From the NCBI RefSeq assembly GCF_000145215.1, contig NC_014392.1, positions 1,496,001 to 1,560,000 of the forward strand: a stretch of DNA of 64,000 nt, written 5' to 3'. How positions within the stretch are numbered: position 1 is the first letter of the stretch; the number at the start of each line of letters is the position of its first letter. The stretch comes from Caldicellulosiruptor obsidiansis OB47 (GTDB taxonomy: Bacteria > Bacillota > Thermoanaerobacteria > Caldicellulosiruptorales > Caldicellulosiruptoraceae). A program made the translations under genes and the position numbers. Positions 8,221 through 17,003 of this stretch are shown here, one piece after another. The notes under the pieces were generated by a model. The model searched no databases. It was not told the origin of the DNA and saw nothing but the letters and a program-made list of their open reading frames with translations.

Positions 8221-8562
8221 TTAAAAAAGGCCTGGGATACCAAATCCTGTAACTTTTTGCATCTCTTCTTCTACCATCTTATCAACCTTTCTTATAGCTT
8301 CATTTACACATGCAACTATCAAATCCTGTAAAGTTTCTACATCTTCAGGGTCAACAACCTCGGGTAATATTTGAATGCTTTTTATCTCTTTTTTACCATT
8401 AATAACAACCTTGACAGCACCACCGCCACTACTTACCTCAATCTCCCTTTGATTTAATTCCTCTTGCAATTTTTCTATTTCCTCTTGCATCTTTTTTGCC
8501 TGTTTTTGGAGCTGATTTATATTGAATCCACCACCAAGCCCAGGAAACCTATTTTTTGCCAT
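8221..8562 (-). CDS. ebfC: YbaB/EbfC nucleoid-associated protein
   Basis: YbaB/EbfC proteins are small DNA-binding dimers encoded beside recR. The protein has 113 residues from the ATG at 8562, which follows AAGGAGG at an ideal distance. The frame stays open 43 codons further upstream into sbcC, but those codons are not family-like. After a Gly-rich start (RFPGLGGGFN), the core QKQAKKMQEEIEKLQEEL and the strand VKVVINGKKEIKSI are typical. The dnaX gene that usually precedes it is absent; sbcC takes its place 49 bases upstream. Confidence 0.93.
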   Translation of the reverse strand: MAKNRFPGLGGGFNINQLQKQAKKMQEEIEKLQEELNQREIEVSSGGGAVKVVINGKKEIKSIQILPEVVDPEDVETLQDLIVACVNEAIRKVDKMVEEEMQKVTGFGIPGLF

Positions 8563-8611
8563 TAAAGTTTTACCTCCTTGTTCATCATTTATTTCAGGAA
8601 ATACTTTAATA

Positions 8612-11185
8612 TTATATAACAAAAATTTTGGAGCCTTCCATATCTTTTTTAACAACAATCTTCTGGTCGAACGCATCCAATAAATCCTCAATGTGGGTTA
8701 TAACAAGTATAGTGTCAAACTGGTCTTTGATTCTATTCAGACACTCAACAATGTGGTCTTTTCCCTCTTCATCCTGAGAACCAAATCCTTCGTCTAAAAT
8801 CAGCATTCTTATGGAAGCACCTGATCTTTTAAGCAGTACCTTTGAAAGGGCAATTCTGATCGCAAAATTTATTCTGAAAAGTTCGCCACCTGAAAAAAGT
8901 TCATAGTTTCTTGTACCATTTGCATCAGAAATTTCTATTTGGAGTGTTTCTATTGTTTTGCCAGATGCTGTTTCTCTTTGAGTTTTAAAATCTATTGAAA
9001 ATGCTCCATTTGTCAGGATCTTCAAAAGTTTGTTTGCCTCATCTCTTATTTGCGGCAATGTATTTGCAATTATCTCGTTTTTTATTCCATCAGGCCCGGT
9101 GATATCAATTATTATATCGTATATTTCAATCTTTTTTTTCATCTCTTCTATTTCACTTTCAAGCCTTGAGAGCTTCTCTTTTGCCTCTTCAATCTGATTT
9201 AGTTTCTGCTCAAGGATTCCCAATTCTTTTAAAACAGAATTGAGACTTTCTTGAAGATTTTTTATCTTACTTTCACAGGTCAGAATATCTGACTTTACCT
9301 TTTCAAGCATTACAGCATGTGCAAAAGTAGATAAATTTGCTATCTCCTGCTTTAAATCCTCAACCTTTTTCAAAATCTCTTTTTCCTGTTCTTGATACTC
9401 AAGTATCTCCTTTTTTAAATTCTCAGCTTTCACCTTGTTCACAGTAAGCTCGCTAAAAAGTCTCTGATATATTTCAAGTTCTTTTTCTCTTTGCAAAAGC
9501 TGGGTATAGTAATTCTCATCAAAGTTTAAAATTGAAATTTCTCTTTTTAGGTATGTCATCTCTTCTTTTAACCTTTCTATTTCTTCTTCACAAAGCTTTA
9601 TGCTTTGGTTTACCTGAACTATTGAATTTTGTAGATTTGAAATATTTTGTGTTTTTTGCCCCATCTTAGCCTTAAGATTTTCTAACATTCCGTGAAGCTT
9701 CTTTTCTCTTGTCCTCAGAACTTCTTCATTTTTTATTTTTTCTTCAAGCTCAGAAAACTCTTTTCTCAGAATTTCAAGTTTTTTGGTCAAACTATCTCTT
9801 CTTTGTTTAAATTCTTTTCCTTGGGCTGCAATTTCATTTTTTATATGTTCTTTTTCTTCCTGGCCATTAATTTGACGCAAGCATACTGGGCACCTCCCCT
9901 GATTTGCCTCTATAAGTCTGTAACTTGAAGCAAGCTCTTTTAATTTGTTCTCCACTACCTCTAAAGATTTCTCATGTTCTACAATTTCCTCTCTTTTTTT
10001 CTCTTGTTCCTGTTTATACTGCTTTACTTTTCCCAGCTCATTTTCGATCTTCGAAATTTCTACCTCCACTTTTTTCATCTCTTCCTCATACTTTGAAATC
10101 TCAGAAGTTTCTTTATTCAGCTGTAAATTACTCTCTTCAATATTCTTTTCAAATATCTTTTTCTGCTCTATTTTGCTTTTTATATCTCTCTCACACAAAA
10201 CCATTTTGTTTTTGAGCTCAAGATACTTTTCATAATCCTTTCTCTTGAGTTCAACCTCTTCTTTTATCATCTCGTACTCTTTAACCATTGCAGTTATCTT
10301 ATCTTCTTCCTTTAATTTTTCTTCAATTTTTAAAAGCTCTTTTCTTGCAGTATCAAATTTATACCTTATCTCCTCAGCTTTTCTTTGAAGTTCTATCATT
10401 TCATTCTTTTTCTGATTTAATATATCAAGTTTTTGTTCTATTTCAGACCTCTTCGAAATAAGGGTATTTAGTCTATTTCTCAAACCGTTTAATTCAGCTT
10501 CTATCGTGGTTCTCTTCTTTTCCAAATCAGCCACCAAAGATTTTATAGACTCTTTTTCTGATAAAATTTTATTTTCTTCCTCTATTTCTCTGTTTTTTAT
10601 ATCTAGCAAAACCTTTTTTTCTTTTCGTTTTTCTTTCGCAAGTTCGTTTATCCTGTCATATATACTCAGGTTCAATATCTTTGCAAAAACTTCACGCCTG
10701 TCTTCAGGGGATGACAACAAAAAATCTTCTGTTCGTTTTTGAGAAAGATATGCTGAGTGCAAAAATACGTTAAAATCTATCCCCAAAATATTCTGAAGCT
10801 TTACTTGAGTCTGGGTATAAGTTGCTTCATTTATAGGTATGAGACTGTCTCCTTTTCTAACAAAGAGTGAAAGATACTTTTTGCCTTTTCTGTCAAGTCT
10901 TCTCACAACTTTATATATGGTCTTATTCAACTCAAATTCAAATTCAACCTGCATATAATCCCTATGTGAGTTTATATACTCTGTTTCTGCAACTTTTCCT
11001 CGTTTTCCTGTTTGAAGTCTTTCAAACTCGCCAAAAAGCGCCCAGGCAATTGCCTCAGCAATAGAAGATTTCCCATTGCCATTTTTGCCTATGATACAAG
11101 CAACCTTTATATTGCTAAAATCAATTTCGTTCTGAGTATCCTTATATGATTTGAAATTTTCAATCCTCAAAAAAAGAGGTCTCAA
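8612..11185 (-). CDS. sbcC: SbcC/Rad50-type exonuclease ATPase subunit
   Basis: This is the ATPase partner of SbcD/Mre11 in processing double-strand ends. The 857-residue protein has an N-terminal ABC half with Walker A CIIGKNGNGKSS (about residues 31-42), long coiled coils (about 170-690) and a central zinc hook CPVC at 432-435 for dimerisation. The C-terminal half carries the ABC signature LFSGGELFRINFAIRIAL and Walker B MLILDEGFGSQD. The size and single CxxC hook resemble archaeal Rad50 more than the 1,000-residue bacterial SbcC. It follows sbcD by 27 bases. Confidence 0.95.
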   Translation of the reverse strand: MRPLFLRIENFKSYKDTQNEIDFSNIKVACIIGKNGNGKSSIAEAIAWALFGEFERLQTGKRGKVAETEYINSHRDYMQVEFEFELNKTIYKVVRRLDRKGKKYLSLFVRKGDSLIPINEATYTQTQVKLQNILGIDFNVFLHSAYLSQKRTEDFLLSSPEDRREVFAKILNLSIYDRINELAKEKRKEKKVLLDIKNREIEEENKILSEKESIKSLVADLEKKRTTIEAELNGLRNRLNTLISKRSEIEQKLDILNQKKNEMIELQRKAEEIRYKFDTARKELLKIEEKLKEEDKITAMVKEYEMIKEEVELKRKDYEKYLELKNKMVLCERDIKSKIEQKKIFEKNIEESNLQLNKETSEISKYEEEMKKVEVEISKIENELGKVKQYKQEQEKKREEIVEHEKSLEVVENKLKELASSYRLIEANQGRCPVCLRQINGQEEKEHIKNEIAAQGKEFKQRRDSLTKKLEILRKEFSELEEKIKNEEVLRTREKKLHGMLENLKAKMGQKTQNISNLQNSIVQVNQSIKLCEEEIERLKEEMTYLKREISILNFDENYYTQLLQREKELEIYQRLFSELTVNKVKAENLKKEILEYQEQEKEILKKVEDLKQEIANLSTFAHAVMLEKVKSDILTCESKIKNLQESLNSVLKELGILEQKLNQIEEAKEKLSRLESEIEEMKKKIEIYDIIIDITGPDGIKNEIIANTLPQIRDEANKLLKILTNGAFSIDFKTQRETASGKTIETLQIEISDANGTRNYELFSGGELFRINFAIRIALSKVLLKRSGASIRMLILDEGFGSQDEEGKDHIVECLNRIKDQFDTILVITHIEDLLDAFDQKIVVKKDMEGSKIFVI

Positions 11186-11212
11186 ATCTCATCCCCACCT
11201 CTTGCTGTGCTT

Positions 11213-12475
11213 TCATTTTTCTTGAACTTCATACAAAAGCTTTTTAAATTCTGATACAACCTCATCTTTATTCTCTATACCCCTGTATTTCTGGCTTGCT
11301 GATAAAAACTTTTCAAATGCATCAACAGGGTCTGACTTTTCATCAACCTCAGCAATTCTAAAATCTTTCTTTGAGTCAACTACCTCAATTTCGATAGGCG
11401 CTAAAACAAAACATCTGTCTCTCAAAAACCTTTCAACAAGTCCAACATCAATCTTTTCTTTTATCAAACTTTGAGTTTTTATTATGAGCTTTACAACCGA
11501 CACCTGAATACTATTTGAAGTATTTTGCTCAAACATTTGTACTTTCTCTTCTATTTTGTCAAGAAGCTTTTTGGTGAGATTTTCTACTTCGTCTTCAAAC
11601 ACATCAATCTCCAACTGGCAAAAAGGTCTTACCTTAACGGGTTGAAACTTAAACCTAAAGCTCTCTTTGTCTATCTCAAACACAACAAACCCCTTGCTGT
11701 CGTTTGCTTCAGAAAAATCTATCCTGTCAGGCGAGCCACAATACAACACAGTAGGGTTTGCTGCATGCAAAATTTGAGGTTTGTGAATGTGACCCAGGGC
11801 AACAAATTTTAACTTTGGATTTAAAAGGCAAGAAAGAGGCACCTTTATGTCTTTGCCAAGCATAATTGATCTTTCACTGCCAATCTGCGCCTCTACTACA
11901 GTAAAATGTCCTGCAAGAATTGTAGGAATATTATCTTCTGAAGAGTCCAAAACCTGGCTTAGTTTTTTCTCAAAAAAATTGGCTGCTATCATATCAATCT
12001 CTTCTGTCTTTTGAGGAAATGTCTCATCCACAAACCTTTCAAGATAAAGGTAAGGCACAGCCACAATGCGAAGTTTTTCACCTCTTATTTCAAATTCTCT
12101 GGTTTCAAAAGGTCTATCCATCACAACAATGTTTGGCTGGTCGAATATTTCAAAAACCCTCACAGAATGATCTTTTGTCTCAAAAGGATGCATATCATGA
12201 TTACCTGGCACTATTGCCACCAAAACGCCTCTTTTTGAAATATCCACAACCCTCTTGTAAAACATATTCCTCAGCGTAGAGTTTGGTTCTCTGTCTTTAA
12301 AAATATCGCCTGTTATAAGCAAAAGATCAATACTGTTTTCTCGTATAAACTCCAGTATCCTGTCAAATGTTTTGAAAAAATCATGTACACGTGAGCCAAG
12401 CCCATCCGGGGTTTCGCGGCTGTAAGTTGTTACACCAAAATGAAGATCAGCTGTATGAACTCCTCTTATTGCCAT
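11213..12475 (-). CDS. sbcD: SbcD/Mre11-type nuclease
   Basis: Mre11/SbcD is a manganese-dependent nuclease that trims DNA ends with its Rad50 partner. The phosphoesterase motifs are readable: DLHFG (Asp10, His12), TGDIFKDREP (Asp57), PGNHDMHP (Asn92, His93) and GHIHKPQ. The 420-residue length matches SbcD. The C-terminal 150 residues form the capping and Rad50-binding region. A GAGGGAG ribosome site stands 6 bases before the ATG. It lies between herA and sbcC with 26- and 27-base gaps, so the three are probably co-translated. Confidence 0.95.
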   Translation of the reverse strand: MAIRGVHTADLHFGVTTYSRETPDGLGSRVHDFFKTFDRILEFIRENSIDLLLITGDIFKDREPNSTLRNMFYKRVVDISKRGVLVAIVPGNHDMHPFETKDHSVRVFEIFDQPNIVVMDRPFETREFEIRGEKLRIVAVPYLYLERFVDETFPQKTEEIDMIAANFFEKKLSQVLDSSEDNIPTILAGHFTVVEAQIGSERSIMLGKDIKVPLSCLLNPKLKFVALGHIHKPQILHAANPTVLYCGSPDRIDFSEANDSKGFVVFEIDKESFRFKFQPVKVRPFCQLEIDVFEDEVENLTKKLLDKIEEKVQMFEQNTSNSIQVSVVKLIIKTQSLIKEKIDVGLVERFLRDRCFVLAPIEIEVVDSKKDFRIAEVDEKSDPVDAFEKFLSASQKYRGIENKDEVVSEFKKLLYEVQEK

Positions 12476-12501
12476 TTTATTCTCCCTCTTTAGAAAAATT
12501 T

Positions 12502-14166
12502 TTAATAGTCCATCTCATCAAGCCACTTCTTAGATACCTCTATCGTTTTTTCGTACTTTTCGTCCACCTCATGTTTTGGGGCATAAATTGAAACAAAATC
12601 ATAAAAGCTATTATCATACCCTCTCGTCTTTATTGCAATTGGCATAGGGACTGCATGACCTACAAGTAAAGCCTGCTGTTTTGAATCAAGTGACTCTATA
12701 ATTGACCTTAGTTGTTTACTATTTTTCATACCAGCAAGTGCACTTGTAATATCAGCTTCATCAGAAAGAGATAAAATAACCCTTGTTCCAATTTGTGATG
12801 CAATCTCACTGTCTATCTGAGAAGGTCTCTGGTCTATACACATAAGGCTTACCTTTGCCTTTCTCATTTCTCTTGCTATTGTTCCAAATATTGTCTGTTT
12901 TGCAACATCGGGCGATAAAAATCTGTGTGCTTCTTCAATTGCAATCACAAGTGGCCTTGGAGGAGAATACTTTTGTCTGTTTGAAATATACCTTTCATAC
13001 ATCTCCATATATCTTTGGTAAATACGCCTTGATAAGACGTTTGTAACAAAGAGATAGTTAAGTAATTTATCACTTTTGCCAAATGTTATATCAACACTGA
13101 TACCTTTTTGAAGATAATTCAAAATAATATCAATTGAGTTTGTGCCAGGTCGTCTATCATATCTAAGGTAGGGTAATTCTTTTAACACAGAAAGCTTTCT
13201 GATAAGCGCCAAAAGAGAACTTCTATTGACCACAGCTTCGCTGTCTTTAAACCTCTCTGCCAAGTCCTCACCATTTATAAGTATCTCTTCAAGCCAGTGT
13301 TTACCTTCTGTTTCTAACCTGTTTTTAAGTGCAATCATAACCTGTTGTGCTGTCTCATTGAGGTTTAGCTCTTCTGCAATTGATAAAATATCCTCGATCT
13401 CAACATCTCTAACATCAATCTCAATCGGCAAAACACCTGTCATTGATGAGAAATTTTCAGTTGCCATTATCTGGACTTTGCTTCCAAAAAGACTTTTAAG
13501 CCCTTTAACATGCCGGTTTTCCTCATCAACGCTGTCAGGTCCATGGTCTGAGTGAGCATCAAAAATGAGAAGCGATGCCTTATCACAAAGGATAATCCCT
13601 GCCATCAATAATCTTGCAATAAATGATTTTCCTGTACCAGTCCTTCCGTAAATGCCACTGCTTCGTTCAATAAATCTTTCCATGTCTATGCATACTGTAG
13701 AGTTTTCGTCCATGTCAAGAACACTTCCAACTGGAAAATAACGTTTTGGATTTTTTTCAAAACTCCCAAATACATCTGAAATATCATCATAGGTAGCTCT
13801 TCTAACACTTGAAGCATGAGGTGGTATGTTTCTTATAGGCTGATTTTTCTTTTCCTCAAGGTCGTAAGAAAGAACTGGCTGTGCCTTGAACACAGTATAA
13901 ATAGAAGTCCCCCTTGTAATCCTGTTCAAAAGCAGGCTTGAGTTTCCTCGCGGAAGTTCTGACAAAGCTTGCTTGTTCATGCCCTCTATTACCATGTCGG
14001 TAAGCATACAGTAGTACTTTCTCTTTTCTGTTTGGCTAACAAGAATTGCCCCAATCCTTGTACTTTCCACCACAGAATAATCCTCGACCTTTATTGCAAG
14101 ACCTTCTGAGTACGAACCACCTATGATTTTGCCAATTCTGTTCTCTTCATACATACTACTTGCCAT
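12502..14166 (-). CDS. herA: HerA-type hexameric DNA translocase
   Basis: HerA is an FtsK-like ATPase that threads DNA ends into the NurA nuclease. The 554 residues begin with a HAS-barrel-like segment (GKIIGGSYSEGLAIKVEDYSV). They continue with Walker A GRTGTGKS (174-181), Walker B PLVIAIEEAH (405-414, Glu411/Glu412) and an arginine/sensor region CIDQRPSQID. The length matches archaeal HerA (about 500). The gene lies 7 bases after the HAS-like gene and 26 bases before sbcD. The nurA-herA-mre11-rad50 arrangement is the archaeal one. Expected role: end resection with NurA and Mre11-Rad50. Confidence 0.93.
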   Translation of the reverse strand: MASSMYEENRIGKIIGGSYSEGLAIKVEDYSVVESTRIGAILVSQTEKRKYYCMLTDMVIEGMNKQALSELPRGNSSLLLNRITRGTSIYTVFKAQPVLSYDLEEKKNQPIRNIPPHASSVRRATYDDISDVFGSFEKNPKRYFPVGSVLDMDENSTVCIDMERFIERSSGIYGRTGTGKSFIARLLMAGIILCDKASLLIFDAHSDHGPDSVDEENRHVKGLKSLFGSKVQIMATENFSSMTGVLPIEIDVRDVEIEDILSIAEELNLNETAQQVMIALKNRLETEGKHWLEEILINGEDLAERFKDSEAVVNRSSLLALIRKLSVLKELPYLRYDRRPGTNSIDIILNYLQKGISVDITFGKSDKLLNYLFVTNVLSRRIYQRYMEMYERYISNRQKYSPPRPLVIAIEEAHRFLSPDVAKQTIFGTIAREMRKAKVSLMCIDQRPSQIDSEIASQIGTRVILSLSDEADITSALAGMKNSKQLRSIIESLDSKQQALLVGHAVPMPIAIKTRGYDNSFYDFVSIYAPKHEVDEKYEKTIEVSKKWLDEMDY

Positions 14167-14173
14167 ATTTCAA

Positions 14174-14767
14174 TCACCCTTCTTGTACAGTCATTATTAG
14201 ATTATCTAACCTCTCAATTATAGGCTCAAGAAGATTTAGATCATATTTAAGATAAGCGTTCAAGCTTTTTCCCATCTGTTCTATATAATAATAGTCTTTT
14301 CCTCTTGCAAGATATGCAAAAAAAAGCATCCACGGGACAACTTCAATGATATCAATATCTTTAGTCTTTAGCACAGAATTTAGAAAAAGGCTGTTTTGAG
14401 TGGCAAGAAGAATTTCTTTTTGTGTTGCCAGCTCAACTAAACTGTGAAGTCTTATACTTTTGTCAGGAAGACAGCCGACAAACTTGCCATTTACTATGTA
14501 TCCAACAACCACACATTTAAAATATCCCTTCAAAATCTGGTCAATCTGAGGATAATATTTTTTTATTTCCTCAGGTGACTTCCACAAAGCTCTCGGATAT
14601 CCTCCCTCGGATATGCTGCCAACGTCATATCTTGTGACACATCCTATCACCTTGTAATCATCTAATTCAAACTTTATAAACCTGCCAGGTGTAGGTATAT
14701 TGTTCCAATCTCTTGCTTCACAGGTAAGTTGAGTAAAAGAAATATCTATTATCTCGCCCACTATCAT
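14174..14767 (-). CDS. Small HAS-barrel-like protein between nurA and herA
   Basis: This 197-residue protein has no recognisable catalytic motif. Its first half (MIVGEIIDISFTQLTCEA, then PGRFIKFELDDYKVIGCVT) looks like the small beta-barrel found at the N-terminus of HerA-type ATPases, so it may be a free-standing HAS barrel. The second half is mainly helical (residues 110-197). That placement is my inference from pattern. It begins 17 bases after nurA and ends 7 bases before herA. It is therefore a candidate third component bridging NurA and HerA. HerA itself already has a barrel-like N-terminus, so this one would be additional. Confidence 0.6.
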   Translation of the reverse strand: MIVGEIIDISFTQLTCEARDWNNIPTPGRFIKFELDDYKVIGCVTRYDVGSISEGGYPRALWKSPEEIKKYYPQIDQILKGYFKCVVVGYIVNGKFVGCLPDKSIRLHSLVELATQKEILLATQNSLFLNSVLKTKDIDIIEVVPWMLFFAYLARGKDYYYIEQMGKSLNAYLKYDLNLLEPIIERLDNLIMTVQEG

Positions 14768-14784
14768 TTCAAATACTACTCCTT

Positions 14785-15957
14785 CTATACTATTCTTTTC
14801 ATTTTATTGTTCTTTTTAGCAGAATAGCGCATAAGATCATCTTCAAACCTATATAGCATACTTTCTACTGCATCCTTGTCGCCTTTAGAGATAACAGAAA
14901 ATTCATGTGCATGGGTCAAAGATATGGGATAACCAAACCCAAGCTGACACTGATGGTAAATAGCACCAAGGCTCTTTTCAAACCAGTCTTTATCGTTTGC
15001 TATATAGAGTGGAAACTCTATTCGTGCTATCTCGTAACCTGTGTTCAAATAAACAAAGCCTATATCGGTCTTTTCAAACTCATCAAAAGCTCTACCTAAT
15101 GTGTAAAAGATGTTTGAATACTCTCCTTCCCTAAGGCCGGAAAATAAAACGACATCCTTTATTCTGCCTATCTTTTCACACTCTCTTTTTTTCTCCTTAG
15201 GACACTCTCTACAGTTTATCCTCGGTTTTTCACACATATATATTTTGTAAATGTTAGAAATAATTGAGTTTTTGGGAACAGAAATAAAACCACACACGGC
15301 TATTTTCTTTCGCTCTGCCAGGATGAATATCCTTTCAAGAATAGCATTTGCTTTTCTGCCAAAACGCATGCCTTGCCTGTCTTGCGACCAGTCAACAAGA
15401 TTGCCATCGTAAAGTACTATTTTGAGCTGATCTGTTTCACCGCTTCTTTCCACATACTCTAAAATTGCCGCAAACTCTTTTTCCTGTCTTTCTTGTGAAA
15501 TCTCAGAAGAATTTTTAAAAGTAATATCATCTTTGTCAGAATAAAGTTCTTGGTCAAGATAAATATAGGGAAAAGTTCTGTACCAAAATTTACTTTCTCT
15601 CTGTCCATAGACAATAGAAACACAGGCAATGTTCAACACATAATAAGGTGTTAGAATATGCCTATCTATTTCTGTATTGCTGCCATCTACTGCAAAAACT
15701 TCATAGTCAGTATTCAAAGAGCATCTGTGAGATTTCAAAAATTCATCGTAATTGCTATAGTATGGAAGGCAGAACAAAATCTCATTCTTCTCATCCTTGC
15801 CAGGAATTTTCGAGAGAATATTTTGAATTTTCTCTCTATCTACCGAATTTAAAAACGCAAACATATCCTCAACATTTGATTTTAACTCTTCCTCATGCTT
15901 TGCTAAAACCTCTTTCTTTTCACTTATCTGTGCAGACAATCTGTAAAGGTCTAACAT
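14785..15957 (-). CDS. nurA: NurA-type 5'-3' nuclease
   Basis: NurA is the nuclease of the HerA-NurA resection complex. The 390-residue protein shows the family motifs: AVDGSNTEI with Asp91, VLYDGNLVDW with Asp184, and the C-terminal signature GYPISLTHAHEFSVIS (342-357). An internal four-cysteine cluster (Cys242, Cys249, Cys252, Cys260, spacing 6-2-7) lies between motifs and may bind zinc or an Fe-S cluster; I do not know it from other NurA proteins. It is the first gene of the resection row and has its own promoter just upstream. Confidence 0.9.
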   Translation of the reverse strand: MLDLYRLSAQISEKKEVLAKHEEELKSNVEDMFAFLNSVDREKIQNILSKIPGKDEKNEILFCLPYYSNYDEFLKSHRCSLNTDYEVFAVDGSNTEIDRHILTPYYVLNIACVSIVYGQRESKFWYRTFPYIYLDQELYSDKDDITFKNSSEISQERQEKEFAAILEYVERSGETDQLKIVLYDGNLVDWSQDRQGMRFGRKANAILERIFILAERKKIAVCGFISVPKNSIISNIYKIYMCEKPRINCRECPKEKKRECEKIGRIKDVVLFSGLREGEYSNIFYTLGRAFDEFEKTDIGFVYLNTGYEIARIEFPLYIANDKDWFEKSLGAIYHQCQLGFGYPISLTHAHEFSVISKGDKDAVESMLYRFEDDLMRYSAKKNNKMKRIV

Positions 15958-16013
15958 CTTATCACATCCAAAAAGTTATTCTTAATAATTTAAAATTATA
16001 TCTCTTTCTTACT

Positions 16014-16042
16014 ATTATATCAAACATTTATTCGCAAATCAA
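16014..16042 (-). promoter_or_regulatory. Promoter of the nurA-to-yaaL operon
   Basis: The minus strand reads TTGATT (16037-16042), a 17-base spacer and TATAAT (16014-16019), with an added TG that makes an extended -10. The -35 lies inside the last codons of ispF, so the row starts independently of ispF. Confidence 0.8.
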
Positions 16043-16501
16043 AACAACTGCATATGCTGAAATTCCTTCTTCTCTTCCTTCAAAGCCCAATCCTTCTGTT
16101 GTTTTTCCCTTGATGTTTATCTGAGTACTGTCAATCTTAAGGCAATCTGCAATTTTATTTTTCATCTCATTAGTATATGGAGAAATCTTAGGTCTTTGGC
16201 TAACTATGGTAGAATCTATATTTACTATTTTCAAGTTTTTCTCTTCTAAAAGCTTTGCAACTTCTTTTAAAAGAAGCAAACTGGAAATGTCTTTATACTT
16301 AGGGTTACTGTCCGGGAAAAGCTTTCCAATATCATTTTCCCCCATAGCACCAAGAATAGCATCAATTATGGCGTGGACCAAAACATCCGCATCTGAATGT
16401 CCCAGAAGTCCCTTTTCAAAAGGTATTTCAACTCCGCCCAATATAAGTTTTCTTCCCTCGACAAATCTGTGAACATCATATCCAATTCCCACTTTAAACA
16501 T
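16028..16501 (-). CDS. ispF: 2-C-methyl-D-erythritol 2,4-cyclodiphosphate synthase
   Basis: IspF catalyses the fifth step of the MEP isoprenoid pathway, making the cyclic diphosphate with release of CMP. The 157-residue protein has the metal-binding GYDVHRF (Asp8, His10) and [15 protein letters not shown], and the C-terminal [17 protein letters not shown]. The usual ispD partner is not adjacent. Its ATG at 16501 overlaps the last 8 bases of a truncated upstream frame, so it may be translationally coupled to that remnant. Confidence 0.97.
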   Translation of the reverse strand: MFKVGIGYDVHRFVEGRKLILGGVEIPFEKGLLGHSDADVLVHAIIDAILGAMGENDIGKLFPDSNPKYKDISSLLLLKEVAKLLEEKNLKIVNIDSTIVSQRPKISPYTNEMKNKIADCLKIDSTQINIKGKTTEGLGFEGREEGISAYAVVLICE

Positions 16502-16670
16502 TTGATTTAAACTCTCCTTTCAAAGAAGTAAATTCAAATCTTTGAATAGCACCATCATACAAAAGAGGATTATCGCTTCTTTCTTCTACTGCTTCCTTCA
16601 ATCTTAAAAGTGCTTTTTGAAAGTTAGCAAAACTTTCTTTAATTTTTTTCCCAAATTTTTCATCCTCCAT
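16494..16670 (-). pseudogene. Truncated nucleotidyltransferase substrate-binding protein (HI0074 family)
   Basis: A 58-codon frame starts at an ATG (16670) with AGGA 9 bases upstream. It reads FANFQKALLRLKEAVEE, then DNPLLYDGAIQRFEFT, which is the N-terminal pattern of the HI0074 family. Such proteins are normally about 130-140 residues and pair with a MNT-type nucleotidyltransferase. After residue 47 the sequence diverges ([10 protein letters not shown]) and stops. Most of the four-helix bundle is missing and no nucleotidyltransferase gene is adjacent. The simplest reading is a deletion remnant that now serves as leader for ispF; a functional micro-protein is less likely. Confidence 0.7.
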
Positions 16671-16704
16671 TTTCTTTTTGTCCTTTTAACATCTCGATAT
16701 TTAA

Positions 16705-16713
16705 ATTATATCA
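16705..16713 (-). promoter_or_regulatory. Extended -10 promoter for the remnant-ispF pair
   Basis: The minus strand reads TGATATAAT (TATAAT at 16705-16710). The -35 region is poor. It lies 35 bases before the remnant start codon and diverges from the lysine-operon promoter. Confidence 0.6.
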
Positions 16714-16748
16714 CACATGAAAAAGAACTCTTAGTCTTGCAAAAAAAT

Positions 16749-16778
16749 TTGACATACAAAGAATCTTAATGTTATTAT
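16749..16778 (+). promoter_or_regulatory. Promoter of the lysine operon
   Basis: A consensus TTGACA (16749-16754) is followed after 18 bases by TATTAT (16773-16778). Transcription should begin near 16785, just before the lysine riboswitch. Confidence 0.78.
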
Positions 16779-16807
16779 TAAATAAACACCACAATCGAAT
16801 AGTTCAT

Positions 16808-17003
16808 AATATATTAATAGATAGAGGCGCGTCTTTTAAGAGTAGGCAGGCGGATGTGAAAGAAGACACAGATGAAACCTGCTGAAAGGAAAAGACGCCG
16901 AAGGGAGTTTCTTTCTTCTTGGAAACTTCCCTGGGTGCATGGAGAATATCCATGCAACTGTCACCAATTGTAAAATTGGTGGAGCGCTATCTGTTAATAT
17001 ATT
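16808..17003 (+). promoter_or_regulatory. Lysine riboswitch (L box) aptamer
   Basis: The leader shows the conserved L-box landmarks in order: AGATAGAGGCGCG, AAGAGTAGGCAGG, AACCTGCTGAAAGG, GACGCCGAAGGGAG, GGGTGCATGG with CCATGCAACTGTCACC, and GGTGGAGCGCTATC. The closing helix P1 pairs 16808-16824 with 16987-17003 over 17 bp with one G-U pair, longer than usual. It lies 114 bases before asd and fits lysine feedback on asd-dapA-dapB. Confidence 0.95.
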
